Positions 1-9,348 of a stretch of 64,000 nucleotides of DNA are shown here, in pieces (the stretch's first letter is position 1; every line of letters starts with the position of its first letter). Both the position numbers and the translations under genes were made by a program. The stretch is from Nocardia sp. CDC159. Its GTDB lineage: Bacteria; Actinomycetota; Actinomycetes; Mycobacteriales; Mycobacteriaceae. The stretch covers positions 62,001 through 126,000 of the forward strand of contig NZ_JAMRXH010000007.1 of NCBI RefSeq assembly GCF_023740735.1, given 5' to 3'. The notes below the pieces were generated by a model that made no database searches, was not told where the DNA came from, and saw nothing but the letters and a program-made list of their open reading frames with translations.

Positions 1-610
<610 letters not shown>

Positions 611-618
<8 letters not shown>

Positions 619-1261
619 GGGCTCCCCTCGGGGTGGTGAGGCGGCCGACGAGCAAGAGCGCGCCGTCGAGCAGCAGGGCCAGCACGATGATCAGCGCGGT
701 CCCGGTCAGCGCCTGCGGGACCGCGGTCGGACTGCCCAGGCGAGACAGCCCCGAGAAGATCAGATTGCCCAGACCGGGGCCCTTGGCGTAGGCGGCCATG
801 GCGAGGATCCCCATGATCATCTGGGTGCTGATTCGCATGCCCGCCAGGATCGACGGCCAGGCCAGCGGCAGTTCGATGCCGGTGAGTACGCGCAGCCGGT
901 TCATGCCCACCCCGCGCGCGGCATCGGCCACGGCCGGATCGACGCTGGACAGCCCGACGATCGTATTGCGCAGGATCGGCAGCAGCGCGTACAGCACCAG
1001 CGCGGTGACGGTGGGCCGCACCCCCAGTCCCATGATCGGAATGAGGATGCCGAGCAGCGCGAACGACGGCACGGTGAGAACGATGCTGGCCGCGGCCGTC
1101 GACAGCGCCGAACCCCAGGGACTGCGCCGCACGGCCACTCCGACGAGCACGGAGACCACGGTCGCGATCACGACCGCCTGGACCACGGCCGAGACGTGCA
1201 GATACGAGTCGGTGAGCAGTTGATTGCGATGGTCGACGACAAAGGTCCACAGCGTATCCAC
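611..1261 (-). CDS. ABC transporter permease, osmoprotectant type
   Basis: This is an inner-membrane permease of 216 residues that partners the ATPase encoded immediately downstream. It has about five to six hydrophobic segments and an EAA-like cytoplasmic loop around residues 115-136 (DAARGVGMNRLRVL), the ATPase docking site in OpuCB/ProW proteins. The GTG at 1261 was chosen because a GGGAGG ribosome binding site lies just upstream; longer in-frame extensions are low-complexity and unlike the family. The order permease then ATPase, with overlapping ends, suggests one operon. Substrate-binding and second permease genes are not visible here. The family call is firm; the ligand is inferred. Confidence 0.88.
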
Positions 1262-1676
1262 GTGCCGACCTCCCACTCCTCGGCTTTCGCGCGGGCCTGA
1301 GTGTATCGGCGCGGCGGTCGTTTCCGGAGTATTTCCGCCTCTTCTCCGGCGGGGCCGAGCACAATCGGCGAGACGGACGGGTCGGCATCGGAATTCAGCA
1401 CTACGAATCGGCGTTGTTGCGGGTATCGTCGATCCCGGTCGTCTGTGCAACGTATCCGCCCCTGCGGGTGGATATCTCGACTGGCGGGGGAAGGTGCCCA
1501 CGTGCGCCGAGCCCTACGATATACCCGGCGGCGCCCGGCAGCGCCGCCGTCGCGGTCCCCGTCCTGCTGCCCCCTCATCGGCAGGACGGGGACCTGCATC
1601 GCCATCGCCGCGCTCGGAGCCGAACCGACGAGAGGACGCGCGGAGACCAGTCGACACAGCGAGGTTTTCCGAACTC
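1262..1676. other. Intergenic region, divergent promoters
   Basis: About 415 bases separate the permease start (minus strand) from the next plus-strand gene. Open frames exist on both strands but have no recognisable protein features and look like high-GC by-products. No strong inverted repeat, tRNA or terminator was seen. It presumably holds the two divergent promoters. Confidence 0.5.
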
Positions 1677-2804
1677 ATGCCACAGTCGAGCGAGCACGAT
1701 CCGCCCCCGTGGATCGAATACGGTGAATTCGGCGAGCGTTTCGTCCGATATGCGGTGACTCCGGAGCGTATCGAGGCCGCGGTGTCCGGGATGGCCGGAC
1801 GGGGAATGACCATCGGGCCGTTCTCCATCGGGCCCGCCGGGCTGGCCGGACTGGTCGCCGAGGGCAGCGTGGGCAAGCCGGTCATCGCGCGCAGCGGCCC
1901 GCACGTCACCTTCGAGGTGCGGGTGCCGGTGACCATGCACGTCACGGTGACCCTGGGCGGGCAGCGGCTGCGGCTGGAGGCGGTGGTCGAGATCGATCTC
2001 ACCCTGCACGCCCGCACCGCCGATCCGCTGCTGATCGTCATCGATATTCCGCGGATTCGGTCGCGGGACGTCAGTTTCGTCATGCGCGCCCAGGCCGTCG
2101 GCGCGGCCTTCGAACTGCTGCTGGATCCGATCGCGGCGCTGGTGCAGCGCGAGGTCGCCAACCGGCTCAACGGCATGATCGCCGACCCCGCCGCCCGGCG
2201 CGCTCGGGTCTTCGATGTCGAGGCCATCATGAACGGCGTCCGCTCGCAGCATCTTTCGCGGGTCGAGTTCGAGTGGATCGACTATGCCGAGTTCGGCCGC
2301 AGGTTCTTCCCGCGGATCGTCACCGCCGACCGGGTGCGCGAGGTGGTGGCGGGGCTGGCCGGGCGCGACATCGAGGTCGGGCCGATTCACGCCGGTCCGC
2401 GGGAGGCGGCGACGGTGGCGGTCGAGGGCACGGTGCGGATGCCGCGGCTGACCGAGCGCGCGGGGGTGGATCCGGTGTCGTTCGATCTGGTGGTGCCGGT
2501 CGGCTTGGACATCACCGTGGATGTGCTCAAGGCCAATCGCTATCGGGCGGAGGTGTCGATTCCGCTGGTGCTGCTCGCCCGCGCGGCCGATCCGCTGCTC
2601 ATCGTCATCGATGTGCCGCCGCCGGAGGCCGAGGATGTGGTGGTCGAGCTGGAGGCGCAGGGGTGGCGGGCCAGGGCGCTGGGGGCGGTGGGCCAGATTC
2701 GCAAGCAGATCGCCGTGCAGGTGGTCCGGGTCGTTCGGGCCGAGCTGGCCGATGCGTCCGGGCGGACCATCGATGTGGCCGCGCGGCTGGACAAGATCGG
2801 CTGA
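1677..2804 (+). CDS. Conserved protein of unknown function with two tandem copies of one domain
   Basis: The 375-residue product is an internal duplication. The N-terminal copy (about 12-190) begins WIEYGEFGERF and the C-terminal copy (about 198-375) begins WIDYAEFGRRF. Each contains a matching TIGP/VGPI segment and a DPLLIVIDIP / DPLLIVIDVP strand. No signal peptide, membrane segment or catalytic motif is evident; alternating hydrophobic strands suggest beta-rich folds. The ATG at 1677 directly precedes the conserved region; the frame stays open upstream but that part lacks any similarity between the copies. I do not recognise a function. Confidence 0.75.
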   Translation: MPQSSEHDPPPWIEYGEFGERFVRYAVTPERIEAAVSGMAGRGMTIGPFSIGPAGLAGLVAEGSVGKPVIARSGPHVTFEVRVPVTMHVTVTLGGQRLRLEAVVEIDLTLHARTADPLLIVIDIPRIRSRDVSFVMRAQAVGAAFELLLDPIAALVQREVANRLNGMIADPAARRARVFDVEAIMNGVRSQHLSRVEFEWIDYAEFGRRFFPRIVTADRVREVVAGLAGRDIEVGPIHAGPREAATVAVEGTVRMPRLTERAGVDPVSFDLVVPVGLDITVDVLKANRYRAEVSIPLVLLARAADPLLIVIDVPPPEAEDVVVELEAQGWRARALGAVGQIRKQIAVQVVRVVRAELADASGRTIDVAARLDKIG

Positions 2805-2979
2805 CAGCCCGTGTGACTTGTGGTGTTGATGTGTCCTGTGTGCCTGGCGGTTCGGGTGTGCATGTGGTGAAATGAGTCGACGTTCGAGGCTCCCGGCGCG
2901 CGGATGGCATCGGCGATGTCGTCGGGGAAGGCGCGCCGGGCACTTTCCTGCCGTGGTCACCGCGTGAAGGAGGTCGTCG

Positions 2980-3699
2980 ATGCGCTCGGTTCCGATATCC
3001 CGGCGGACCCTGTTCGGCTACACCGCCGGGGCCGCGTTGGCCGCGGGTGTGTCGGCGCTGGCTCCGACCGCCACCGGACAGCGCGACCAGCTCGGCACGC
3101 TGCTCGATTACGCGGGTGGGGTGCCCGCGGCGCAGGCCATTCGCGATGCGGGCCACGTGGGAGTCATCCGCTACGTCTCGGATCGACGGCCCGGGGCGGA
3201 ATGGATGGCGGGTAAACCGTTGCGGGCGGGCGAGGTCGAGGCCCTGCGCGCGGTCGGGCTGAGCATCGTGTCCTGCTATCAGTTCGGCAAGGGGCCGACG
3301 GCCGATTGGCGCGGCGGATTGGAGGCCGGTAAGCGGCACGCCGAGCGTGCGCTCCAGTTGCACACCGAGGCGGGCGGTCCCGACAACGTGCCGATCTACG
3401 CCTCCATCGACGACAATCCCTCCGCCGCCGACTTCGGCGCGATGATCGCGCCGTATCTACTGGGCTGGCAGCAGGTGTTGGGCAACGAGCGGGTGGGTGT
3501 CTATGCCAATTCGCCCACCATCGACTGGGCGCATGCCGCCGGTCTGGGTTCCTGGTTCTGGCAGCACAATTGGGGTACGCCGCAGGGCCATGTGCACTCC
3601 GCCGCCCACCTGCATCAATTCGAGATCGACCAGCGCACGGTCGACGGGATCGGCGTCGATGTCAACGCGATCCTCGCCGAGCGGTACGGCCAGTGGTGA
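2980..3699 (+). CDS. Tat-exported DUF1906 (Rv2525c-like) glycoside-hydrolase-like protein
   Basis: The 239-residue product starts with a twin-arginine signal (SRRTLFGY at residues 7-14, followed by an Ala-rich hydrophobic stretch), so export in a folded state is predicted. The mature part has DUF1906-type features: early VGVIRYVSDR strand, PIYASIDDNPS, VGVYAN, WFWQHNW and HLHQFEID. The family adopts a TIM-barrel glycosidase-like fold; M. tuberculosis Rv2525c is a Tat substrate linked to cell wall homeostasis. The enzymatic activity is not established from the sequence. It ends almost on top of the convergent gene at 3701. Confidence 0.85.
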   Translation: MRSVPISRRTLFGYTAGAALAAGVSALAPTATGQRDQLGTLLDYAGGVPAAQAIRDAGHVGVIRYVSDRRPGAEWMAGKPLRAGEVEALRAVGLSIVSCYQFGKGPTADWRGGLEAGKRHAERALQLHTEAGGPDNVPIYASIDDNPSAADFGAMIAPYLLGWQQVLGNERVGVYANSPTIDWAHAAGLGSWFWQHNWGTPQGHVHSAAHLHQFEIDQRTVDGIGVDVNAILAERYGQW

Positions 3700-3700
3700 A

Positions 3701-4111
3701 CTAGGTCTGGCAGTGGAAGGTCGGATCCAGGGTCAGATCCGGCTCCTCCGGAACCACCCGCAGCACCGGCCGGACCTCCGGGGCCGCCCGATCGCCCATC
3801 CAGGAGAACAGCGACCAGCGCGACAGGCCGGAGAACGCCGAGCCGAGGCTGAAGAACGACCCCACCGACCCGACCGACAGCACCGACCCCACGCTGCCGA
3901 TCGACAGAATCGAATACGCCGACCCGATCGACAGAATCGATCCCTCCGAGCGAATCGAGAGGATCGACCGATGCGAGCGGGTCGACAACACCGATTTGTA
4001 GGAGCGGCGCGACAGCACCGACCGGCGGGAATGCCGCCCCGAGCCGGAATCCGTTTGCGAGCGGCCCGAATCCGAACGTGCTGACCGTACGATCCGATCG
4101 ACAGTCGCCAT
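3701..4111 (-). CDS. Serine triplet-repeat protein (nine-residue repeats)
   Basis: The 136-residue product has a Ser/Arg-rich head and then about eight tandem nine-residue units of the pattern S-[VI]-L-S-x-x-S-x-x, for example SVLSTRSHR, SILSIGSAY and SVLSVGSVG. Serine thus falls at every third position for about 70 residues. A Pro/acidic tail of about 35 residues follows. The spacing suggests an elongated regular fold such as a beta-solenoid, but this is inference. There is no signal peptide or transmembrane helix. The protein has no assigned function that I recognise. Its stop lies one base beyond the end of the convergent DUF1906 gene. Confidence 0.65.
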   Translation of the reverse strand: MATVDRIVRSARSDSGRSQTDSGSGRHSRRSVLSRRSYKSVLSTRSHRSILSIRSEGSILSIGSAYSILSIGSVGSVLSVGSVGSFFSLGSAFSGLSRWSLFSWMGDRAAPEVRPVLRVVPEEPDLTLDPTFHCQT

Positions 4112-4280
4112 AGTTAGCGGTCTACCACAGCCGAGGGCGAGCCAAGCTGGATCGGGACGAAAAGCCCGGAGTGTCGCGTAGGGGTCCTCGACGTCCGCTC
4201 CGCCTCCATCGAGGAAATCGAGAAGGCCAAGCCCCGCCGTGTTGGTGGGAAAGGCCGTGCGGGGTGGTTTGGGTAGGCGG

Positions 4281-5111
4281 CTAGCGGGTGGGGGTGGGGG
4301 CGACGGTGAAGAAGCCGAGGGTGGGGAGGAAGGAGCACGTGATGGGGGGCTGGTCGGGCTTGGGCTGGGTGGTGAGGGAGCCGGAGACCACCGCGACGAC
4401 GCGGCCGGGACCGGTGTTGGCGATGGCGGTGAGGGTGGCGGGGCCGTCGGGGTTGATGTGGGCCTCGTCGGTCAGGGGAAGGACGCCGCCCTGCTGGGTG
4501 TCGATGTTCAGCCACTGCACGGTCATCGGCGGATTCTGCTGAGGGGTGAGGCCCTTGGTGCCCAGGGCGGTGAAGACGAAGCCCGCCTGGTTGGCGCCGG
4601 GGCCCGGGGGCGGCAGTTCGGCGGGGCCGGGGACGGCCAGCGCGGTGCCCACCGAATCGGCGCCCGCGCCGATGCAGCCCTTGCCGATGCTGGGGTAGAG
4701 GAACTGGGCGATGGCCGGGCCGTTCTTCGGAATGTCCGGTCCGCCACCATTGCTGCCGCTGAGAAAGGCGATGATGGCCTGCAGCGTCTTCTTGATCTGC
4801 GGCGGCAGGCCAGCCGAATCGAGCAGGGCCTGAGCCTGATCGAGGATGGTCTGCTGGCCGGGGGAGGCGATGTTGCCGGCTTGCGCGGCGGCGCCGACAA
4901 TGGCCGGGGCCAGCGCGGCCAACGCGTCGACGGGTACACCTTCGGGCACCAGCGGAACGGTCGCGGATTCCTGCGGCTTCGGGGCCGGAGCGGCGACTGC
5001 GGTCGTCGACGCGGCGAGCGCGGTGCCGGCCGTCAGGGCCAGCACGGACAATGCGAACCGCGTTCCTCTGCTGCGAAGCACTGGTGTAGCCGTCCTTACC
5101 TCTGGGTACAT
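4281..5111 (-). CDS. Secreted Ala/Pro-rich protein, Rv1157c-like
   Basis: The 276-residue product begins with a Sec signal peptide (basic residues, then hydrophobic RFALSVLALTAGTALA, cleavage near AVAAPAP). The mature part contains two cysteines (KGCIGAG and ITCSFLP) likely to form a disulphide, and a C-terminal beta-rich segment. Position next to pimE matches the remembered place of M. tuberculosis Rv1157c, a secreted protein of unknown function. ATG 5111 was chosen because it directly precedes the signal peptide; an upstream in-frame extension to 5201 lacks export features. Function unknown. Confidence 0.75.
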   Translation of the reverse strand: MYPEVRTATPVLRSRGTRFALSVLALTAGTALAASTTAVAAPAPKPQESATVPLVPEGVPVDALAALAPAIVGAAAQAGNIASPGQQTILDQAQALLDSAGLPPQIKKTLQAIIAFLSGSNGGGPDIPKNGPAIAQFLYPSIGKGCIGAGADSVGTALAVPGPAELPPPGPGANQAGFVFTALGTKGLTPQQNPPMTVQWLNIDTQQGGVLPLTDEAHINPDGPATLTAIANTGPGRVVAVVSGSLTTQPKPDQPPITCSFLPTLGFFTVAPTPTR

Positions 5112-5361
5112 CGACGTCGGCGAGTGCGAACCGCAATCGCTGCGCGTCACTCTAGGGATCGAGCCCTGTGTTGTACAGCCGTGGTGTGATCTTGCCTGCA
5201 CTTATTGGTCGAGTAATCAAGTCGGTCGGCGTGTGATCAGAAGATAGCCCTCCTTTCTGTTACAGGAGTGGTTAGAGATACAAGTGTTACAAATGTGTCG
5301 AAAGCCGCTCGGACTCCGCGGGGCGGGGACCGTCGCCCGTATACCGGTCGGCCCGCGCCGC

Positions 5362-5367
5362 TAGTCT
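5362..5367 (+). promoter_or_regulatory. Candidate -10 element (TAGTCT) for pimE
   Basis: A TAnnnT box lies about 38 bases before the GTG at 5406. A transcript starting 6-7 bases after it would exclude the farther upstream in-frame starts and so supports 5406 as the translation start. Confidence 0.4.
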
Positions 5368-5405
5368 TGTCCCGGCCCGGCACCCGACCCGAAAGCTTGC
5401 GCGCC

Positions 5406-6710
5406 GTGACTCGAAATCTGCGATCGGTCCTCGGCGGACGTCGCACAGCCGTTGCCGCACTGGGCCTGTCGGTGCTGATCCGGCTGTTGTGGATGACGGT
5501 CGCACCGAACGGGATGAACCTGGTCGATCTGCACGTCTACGTCGGCGGCGCGGCCGATCTGGGCACCGGGCACCTCTACGACTTCACCTATTCGGAGAAG
5601 ACGCCCGACTTTCCGCTGCCGTTCACCTACCCGCCGTTCGCGGCGGTGATGTTCTATCCGCTGCACTATCTGCCGTTCACGATCGTGGCGATCGGCTGGC
5701 TGCTGATGATCGTGGCCGCGCTGTACGCGGTGGTGCGGATCAGCCTCGCGCTGCTACTGGGCGAGGCCGCCCGCGAACCCCGCTGGCGGACCGCGGCGAT
5801 CGGCTGGACCGCGGTCGGGCTGTGGCTCGAGCCGGTCCGCACGACCATCGACTACGGCCAGGTCAATGTCTTCTTGGTGCTTGCCGGGATGCTCGCCGCC
5901 TATTCCGCGCGCTGGTGGCTGTCGGGCCTGCTGGTCGGCGTCGCGGCCGGGGTGAAGCTGACTCCGGCCGTCACCGGTCTGTATCTGGCCGCGCGACGGC
6001 GCTGGGCCGCGGCGATCTGGTCGGCGGTGGTGTTCGCGGGCACCATCGGGCTGAGCTTCGCGATCTCACCGGGGGAGACGCGCACGTATTTCGGCCCGCT
6101 GCTCGGCGATGCCAATCGAATCGGGCCGGTGGGCTCGGTGTGGAATCAATCGCTGCGCGGCGCGCTCAGCCGCCTACTCGGCCACGACGCCGGGGCGCCC
6201 TGGTATTTGGCCGGACATCGGATTCCGGCCGGGCCGTGGTGGCTGGGCGCGGTCGTGGTGATCGCGGTGCTGGCCGTGCTGGCCTGGCGCGCACTGGCAT
6301 TCGACGACCGGCTGGGGACGCTGCTGGTGGTGCAACTGTTCGGGCTGATGGTCTCGCCCATCTCCTGGTCGCACCACTTCGTCTGGCTGCTGCCGCTGAT
6401 CCTGTGGCTGCTGTACGGGCCGCTGCGGGAGATCGCGGGTGCGCGGGTGCTCGCGGCGTACTGGTTGCTGAACACGCTGGTCGGCGTGCCCTGGATCCTG
6501 TCGTTCTTCCAGCCCACGATCTGGGAGATCTCACGCCCGGGAATTCTGTCGTGGCTCGGCGCGGTGGACGTGATCGGCGTGCTGGCGCTGTTCGGCTGGA
6601 TCATTCGCGCCGGGGCCCGGCGCACCCGCTCCGGGCCCGGCGGCGCGGACGTCAACTCAGCTGAGCCAGGCGGTCGATCTCGTGTGCCAGATCCACATCC
6701 CGCCGGGTGA
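5406..6710 (+). CDS. pimE: Polyprenol-phosphate-mannose-dependent mannosyltransferase PimE
   Basis: PimE is a GT-C integral membrane enzyme that adds an alpha-1,2-mannose to Ac1PIM4 on the way to PIM6, using polyprenyl phosphomannose on the outer leaflet side. The 434-residue product has many hydrophobic helices and an early NLVDLHVYVGGA loop whose Asp (41) corresponds to the catalytic Asp of the family. Context, between the Rv1157c-like gene and a pterin dehydratase, also matches pimE. The frame is open to 5268, but GTG 5406 fits the candidate -10 at 5362. The C-terminal tail overlaps the convergent gene at 6652 by about 59 bases. Confidence 0.87.
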   Translation: MTRNLRSVLGGRRTAVAALGLSVLIRLLWMTVAPNGMNLVDLHVYVGGAADLGTGHLYDFTYSEKTPDFPLPFTYPPFAAVMFYPLHYLPFTIVAIGWLLMIVAALYAVVRISLALLLGEAAREPRWRTAAIGWTAVGLWLEPVRTTIDYGQVNVFLVLAGMLAAYSARWWLSGLLVGVAAGVKLTPAVTGLYLAARRRWAAAIWSAVVFAGTIGLSFAISPGETRTYFGPLLGDANRIGPVGSVWNQSLRGALSRLLGHDAGAPWYLAGHRIPAGPWWLGAVVVIAVLAVLAWRALAFDDRLGTLLVVQLFGLMVSPISWSHHFVWLLPLILWLLYGPLREIAGARVLAAYWLLNTLVGVPWILSFFQPTIWEISRPGILSWLGAVDVIGVLALFGWIIRAGARRTRSGPGGADVNSAEPGGRSRVPDPHPAG

Positions 6711-6945
6711 GACCGTTGGCATCGTGGGTCGAGAGGGTGAAAACGATCCGCCGCCAGCGGATATCGATATCGGGGTGGTGATTGGCCGCCTCGGCCGCCT
6801 CGGCCACCTTGCGGACCAGCTCGATTCCGGCCAGGAAGGAGGGGGCCTCGACGGTCCGCGCGATCGAGTTGCCCGTATGGGTCCACTCGGGCAGATCCTT
6901 CAGGGCGGCGGCCAATTCGTCGTCGGTGAGCAATGGGGTACTCAT
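6652..6945 (-). CDS. 4a-hydroxytetrahydrobiopterin dehydratase (pterin-4a-carbinolamine dehydratase)
   Basis: The 97-residue product matches the PhhB/PCD family in length and motifs: DLPEWTHTGNSIARTV near the start, the active-site NHHPDIDIRW around residues 55-64, and LSTHDANGLTRRDVDLA near the end. The family dehydrates 4a-carbinolamine pterins produced by aromatic amino acid hydroxylases; some members also act as small regulators. M. tuberculosis has an equivalent gene (Rv1159A) in this position. Its 3' end overlaps the pimE tail on the opposite strand. Confidence 0.9.
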   Translation of the reverse strand: MSTPLLTDDELAAALKDLPEWTHTGNSIARTVEAPSFLAGIELVRKVAEAAEAANHHPDIDIRWRRIVFTLSTHDANGLTRRDVDLAHEIDRLAQLS

Positions 6946-6966
6946 ACCCCGGTTCTACCCCACGAA

Positions 6967-7143
6967 CTATGCCGCGCGGGCTTGCTTCAGCGCCTTCTTC
7001 AGGTCCTTGCCGCACACCCCTGCGGCCTCGGCCTTCTTCATCCGCATGATGACGACAGGGCACTTCACGCAGCGTGTCGACTTGCGACAGCACTTCTTCT
7101 TCGGCTTGAGGCTCGAGACCTTCTTCGCCTTCACCTTGCCCAT
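6967..7143 (-). CDS. Small basic cysteine-rich protein
   Basis: The 58-residue product is very Lys/Arg-rich and has five cysteines, four of them in KKCCRKSTRCVKCP and one further on (GVCGKDL). The pattern suggests metal binding, perhaps zinc, with nucleic acid as a possible partner; both are inference. ATG 7143 begins MGKVKAKKV; an upstream in-frame extension to 7242 lacks this character. Similar small proteins occur in actinobacteria but I know of no assigned function. Confidence 0.6.
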   Translation of the reverse strand: MGKVKAKKVSSLKPKKKCCRKSTRCVKCPVVIMRMKKAEAAGVCGKDLKKALKQARAA

Positions 7144-7309
7144 GGTAGGTAAGCATACCCTAAGAGGAATGCCCGAAATTGGTGGCCACCCGGATTTCGG
7201 TACTGTGTAGCTGGCCGCATGCCCGGTGCGAAGTTTCCGCACCTGTCTTGCTCGTCCCCTCTACGGCGAGGGTCGGCCGAACCACTTCATTCAGCAGGAG
7301 GAATCAAAC

Positions 7310-9211
7310 GTGTCGTCTGTCGAGTTCCGTAACGTGGCGATCGTTGCGCACGTCGACCACGGCAAGACGACGCTGGTCGATGCCATGCTCAGGCAGTCCG
7401 GTGCGTTCGCCGAGCGGGCCGAGCCCGTCGACCGGGTGATGGATTCGGGCGATCTCGAGCGCGAGAAGGGCATCACCATCCTCGCCAAGAACACCGCCGT
7501 GCACCGGCACAACCCCGACGGCAGCGTCACCGTGATCAATGTCATCGACACCCCCGGCCACGCCGACTTCGGCGGTGAGGTCGAGCGCGGGCTGTCCATG
7601 GTCGACGGCGTCGTGCTGCTGGTGGACGCCTCCGAGGGCCCGCTGCCGCAGACCCGCTTCGTGCTGCGCAAGGCGCTGGCCGCCTCGCTACCGGTGATCC
7701 TGGTGGTCAACAAGACCGACCGGCCCGACGCCCGGATCGAGGAGGTCGTCGAGGAGAGCCACGACCTGCTGCTGGATCTGGCCTCCGATCTCGACGACGA
7801 GGCCGCCGAGGCCGCCGAGCTCGCCCTGGACCTGCCGGTGCTCTACGCCTCGGGCCGCGCGGGCAAGGCCTCGACCGAGCGCCCGGAGAACGGGCAGGTG
7901 CCCGACGCGGAGAACCTGGACGCGCTGTTCGAGGTCCTCCTGAAGTACGTGCCCGCGCCCAAGGGCGATGCCACCGCCCCGCTGCAGGCGCACGTCACCA
8001 ACCTCGACGCCTCGCCCTTCCTGGGTCGCCTCGCGCTGGTGCGCATCCACAACGGCACCCTGCGCAAGGGACAGAACGTGGCCTGGATGAGTGCCGAGGG
8101 CACCAAGACGGTGAAGATCACCGAGCTGCTGAAGACCGTTGGCGTGGAACGCAATCCGGCCGAGGAGGCCGTGGCGGGCGATATCGTCGCCGTCGCGGGC
8201 ATTCCGGAGATCATGATCGGCGACACCCTGGCCGATCCGGAGAATCCGGTCGCGCTGCCGCGCATCACCGTCGACGAGCCCGCCATCTCGGTCACCGTCG
8301 GCATCAACACCTCGCCGCTGGCGGGCCGCAACGGCGGCACCAAGCTGACCGCCCGCATGGTGAAGGCGCGCCTGGATCAGGAGCTGATCGGCAACGTGTC
8401 GATCCGCGTACTGCCCACCGAACGCCCCGACACCTGGGAGGTGCAGGGCCGCGGCGAACTGGCGCTGGCCATCCTGGTCGAGACCATGCGCCGGGAGGGC
8501 TTCGAGCTCACCGTCGGCAAGCCGCAGGTGGTCACCCGCACCGTGGACGGCAAGATCCACGAGCCCTACGAGGAGCTCACCATCGACGTGCCCGAGGAGC
8601 ACCTCGGCGGCATCACCCAGCTGCTGGCCGCCCGCAAGGGCAAGATGGTGCAGATGACCAACCACGGATCCGGTTGGGTCCGGATGGAATTCATCGTGCC
8701 CTCGCGCGGCCTGATCGGCTTCCGCACCGACTTCCTGACCGAGACCCGCGGCACCGGCATCGCCAACGCCGTCTCGCACGGCTACGCGCCCTGGGCCGGG
8801 GAGATCCGCGCCCGGCACACCGGCTCGCTGGTGTCCGACCGCGCGGGCAGCGTCACCGCCTATGCCATGCTGCAGCTGGCCGACCGCGGCACCTTCTTCG
8901 TGGAGCCGGGCGCGGACACCTACGAGGGCATGGTCGTGGGCATCAATCCGCGCGCGGAGGACCTCGACATCAACGTCACCCGCGAGAAGAAGCTGACCAA
9001 TATGCGCAGCGCCACCGGCGACGTGCTCGAGACCCTGGCCCGGCCGCTGGTGCTGGATCTGGAAGGGGCACTGGAGTTCTGCGCCGGTGACGAATGCGTC
9101 GAGGTCGGCCCGAACGTGGTGCGCGTCCGCAAGGTGATTCTGAGCGCCAACGAGCGCGCCCGCGAGCTGTCGCGCCGCAAGGCCCGCGACCGCGCCGCCC
9201 AGAACGCGTAG
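7310..9211 (+). CDS. typA: Translational GTPase TypA/BipA
   Basis: TypA is a ribosome-associated GTPase of the EF-G group involved in ribosome assembly and stress growth. The 633-residue length is typical. Visible motifs are G1 AHVDHGKT (13-20), the switch I region [12 protein letters not shown]3 DTPGHADF and G4 NKTD, followed by domain II and the BipA-type C-terminus ([19 protein letters not shown]). GTG 7310 is preceded by an AGGAGG site; the upstream in-frame ATG at 7226 would add residues unlike the family. It is followed by lpqW, as in mycobacteria. Confidence 0.96.
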   Translation: MSSVEFRNVAIVAHVDHGKTTLVDAMLRQSGAFAERAEPVDRVMDSGDLEREKGITILAKNTAVHRHNPDGSVTVINVIDTPGHADFGGEVERGLSMVDGVVLLVDASEGPLPQTRFVLRKALAASLPVILVVNKTDRPDARIEEVVEESHDLLLDLASDLDDEAAEAAELALDLPVLYASGRAGKASTERPENGQVPDAENLDALFEVLLKYVPAPKGDATAPLQAHVTNLDASPFLGRLALVRIHNGTLRKGQNVAWMSAEGTKTVKITELLKTVGVERNPAEEAVAGDIVAVAGIPEIMIGDTLADPENPVALPRITVDEPAISVTVGINTSPLAGRNGGTKLTARMVKARLDQELIGNVSIRVLPTERPDTWEVQGRGELALAILVETMRREGFELTVGKPQVVTRTVDGKIHEPYEELTIDVPEEHLGGITQLLAARKGKMVQMTNHGSGWVRMEFIVPSRGLIGFRTDFLTETRGTGIANAVSHGYAPWAGEIRARHTGSLVSDRAGSVTAYAMLQLADRGTFFVEPGADTYEGMVVGINPRAEDLDINVTREKKLTNMRSATGDVLETLARPLVLDLEGALEFCAGDECVEVGPNVVRVRKVILSANERARELSRRKARDRAAQNA

Positions 9212-9348
9212 CGTTCGGCGTGTTGCGCGCGGCCGAATTGACTCGCAAACTTGCCGACTGATTTGGTGAGCACATGGGTAACTCGTCGGGCACGCCCAAA
9301 ACCCGGCCACGCACTCGACGCTGGACCTGTGACCGAGCCGAGGGGCAC

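Noticed and set aside
1575..2960. Minus-strand frame of 461 codons opposite the tandem-domain protein
   Set aside because: His/Arg/Pro-rich shadow; the plus-strand frame shows a genuine internal duplication.
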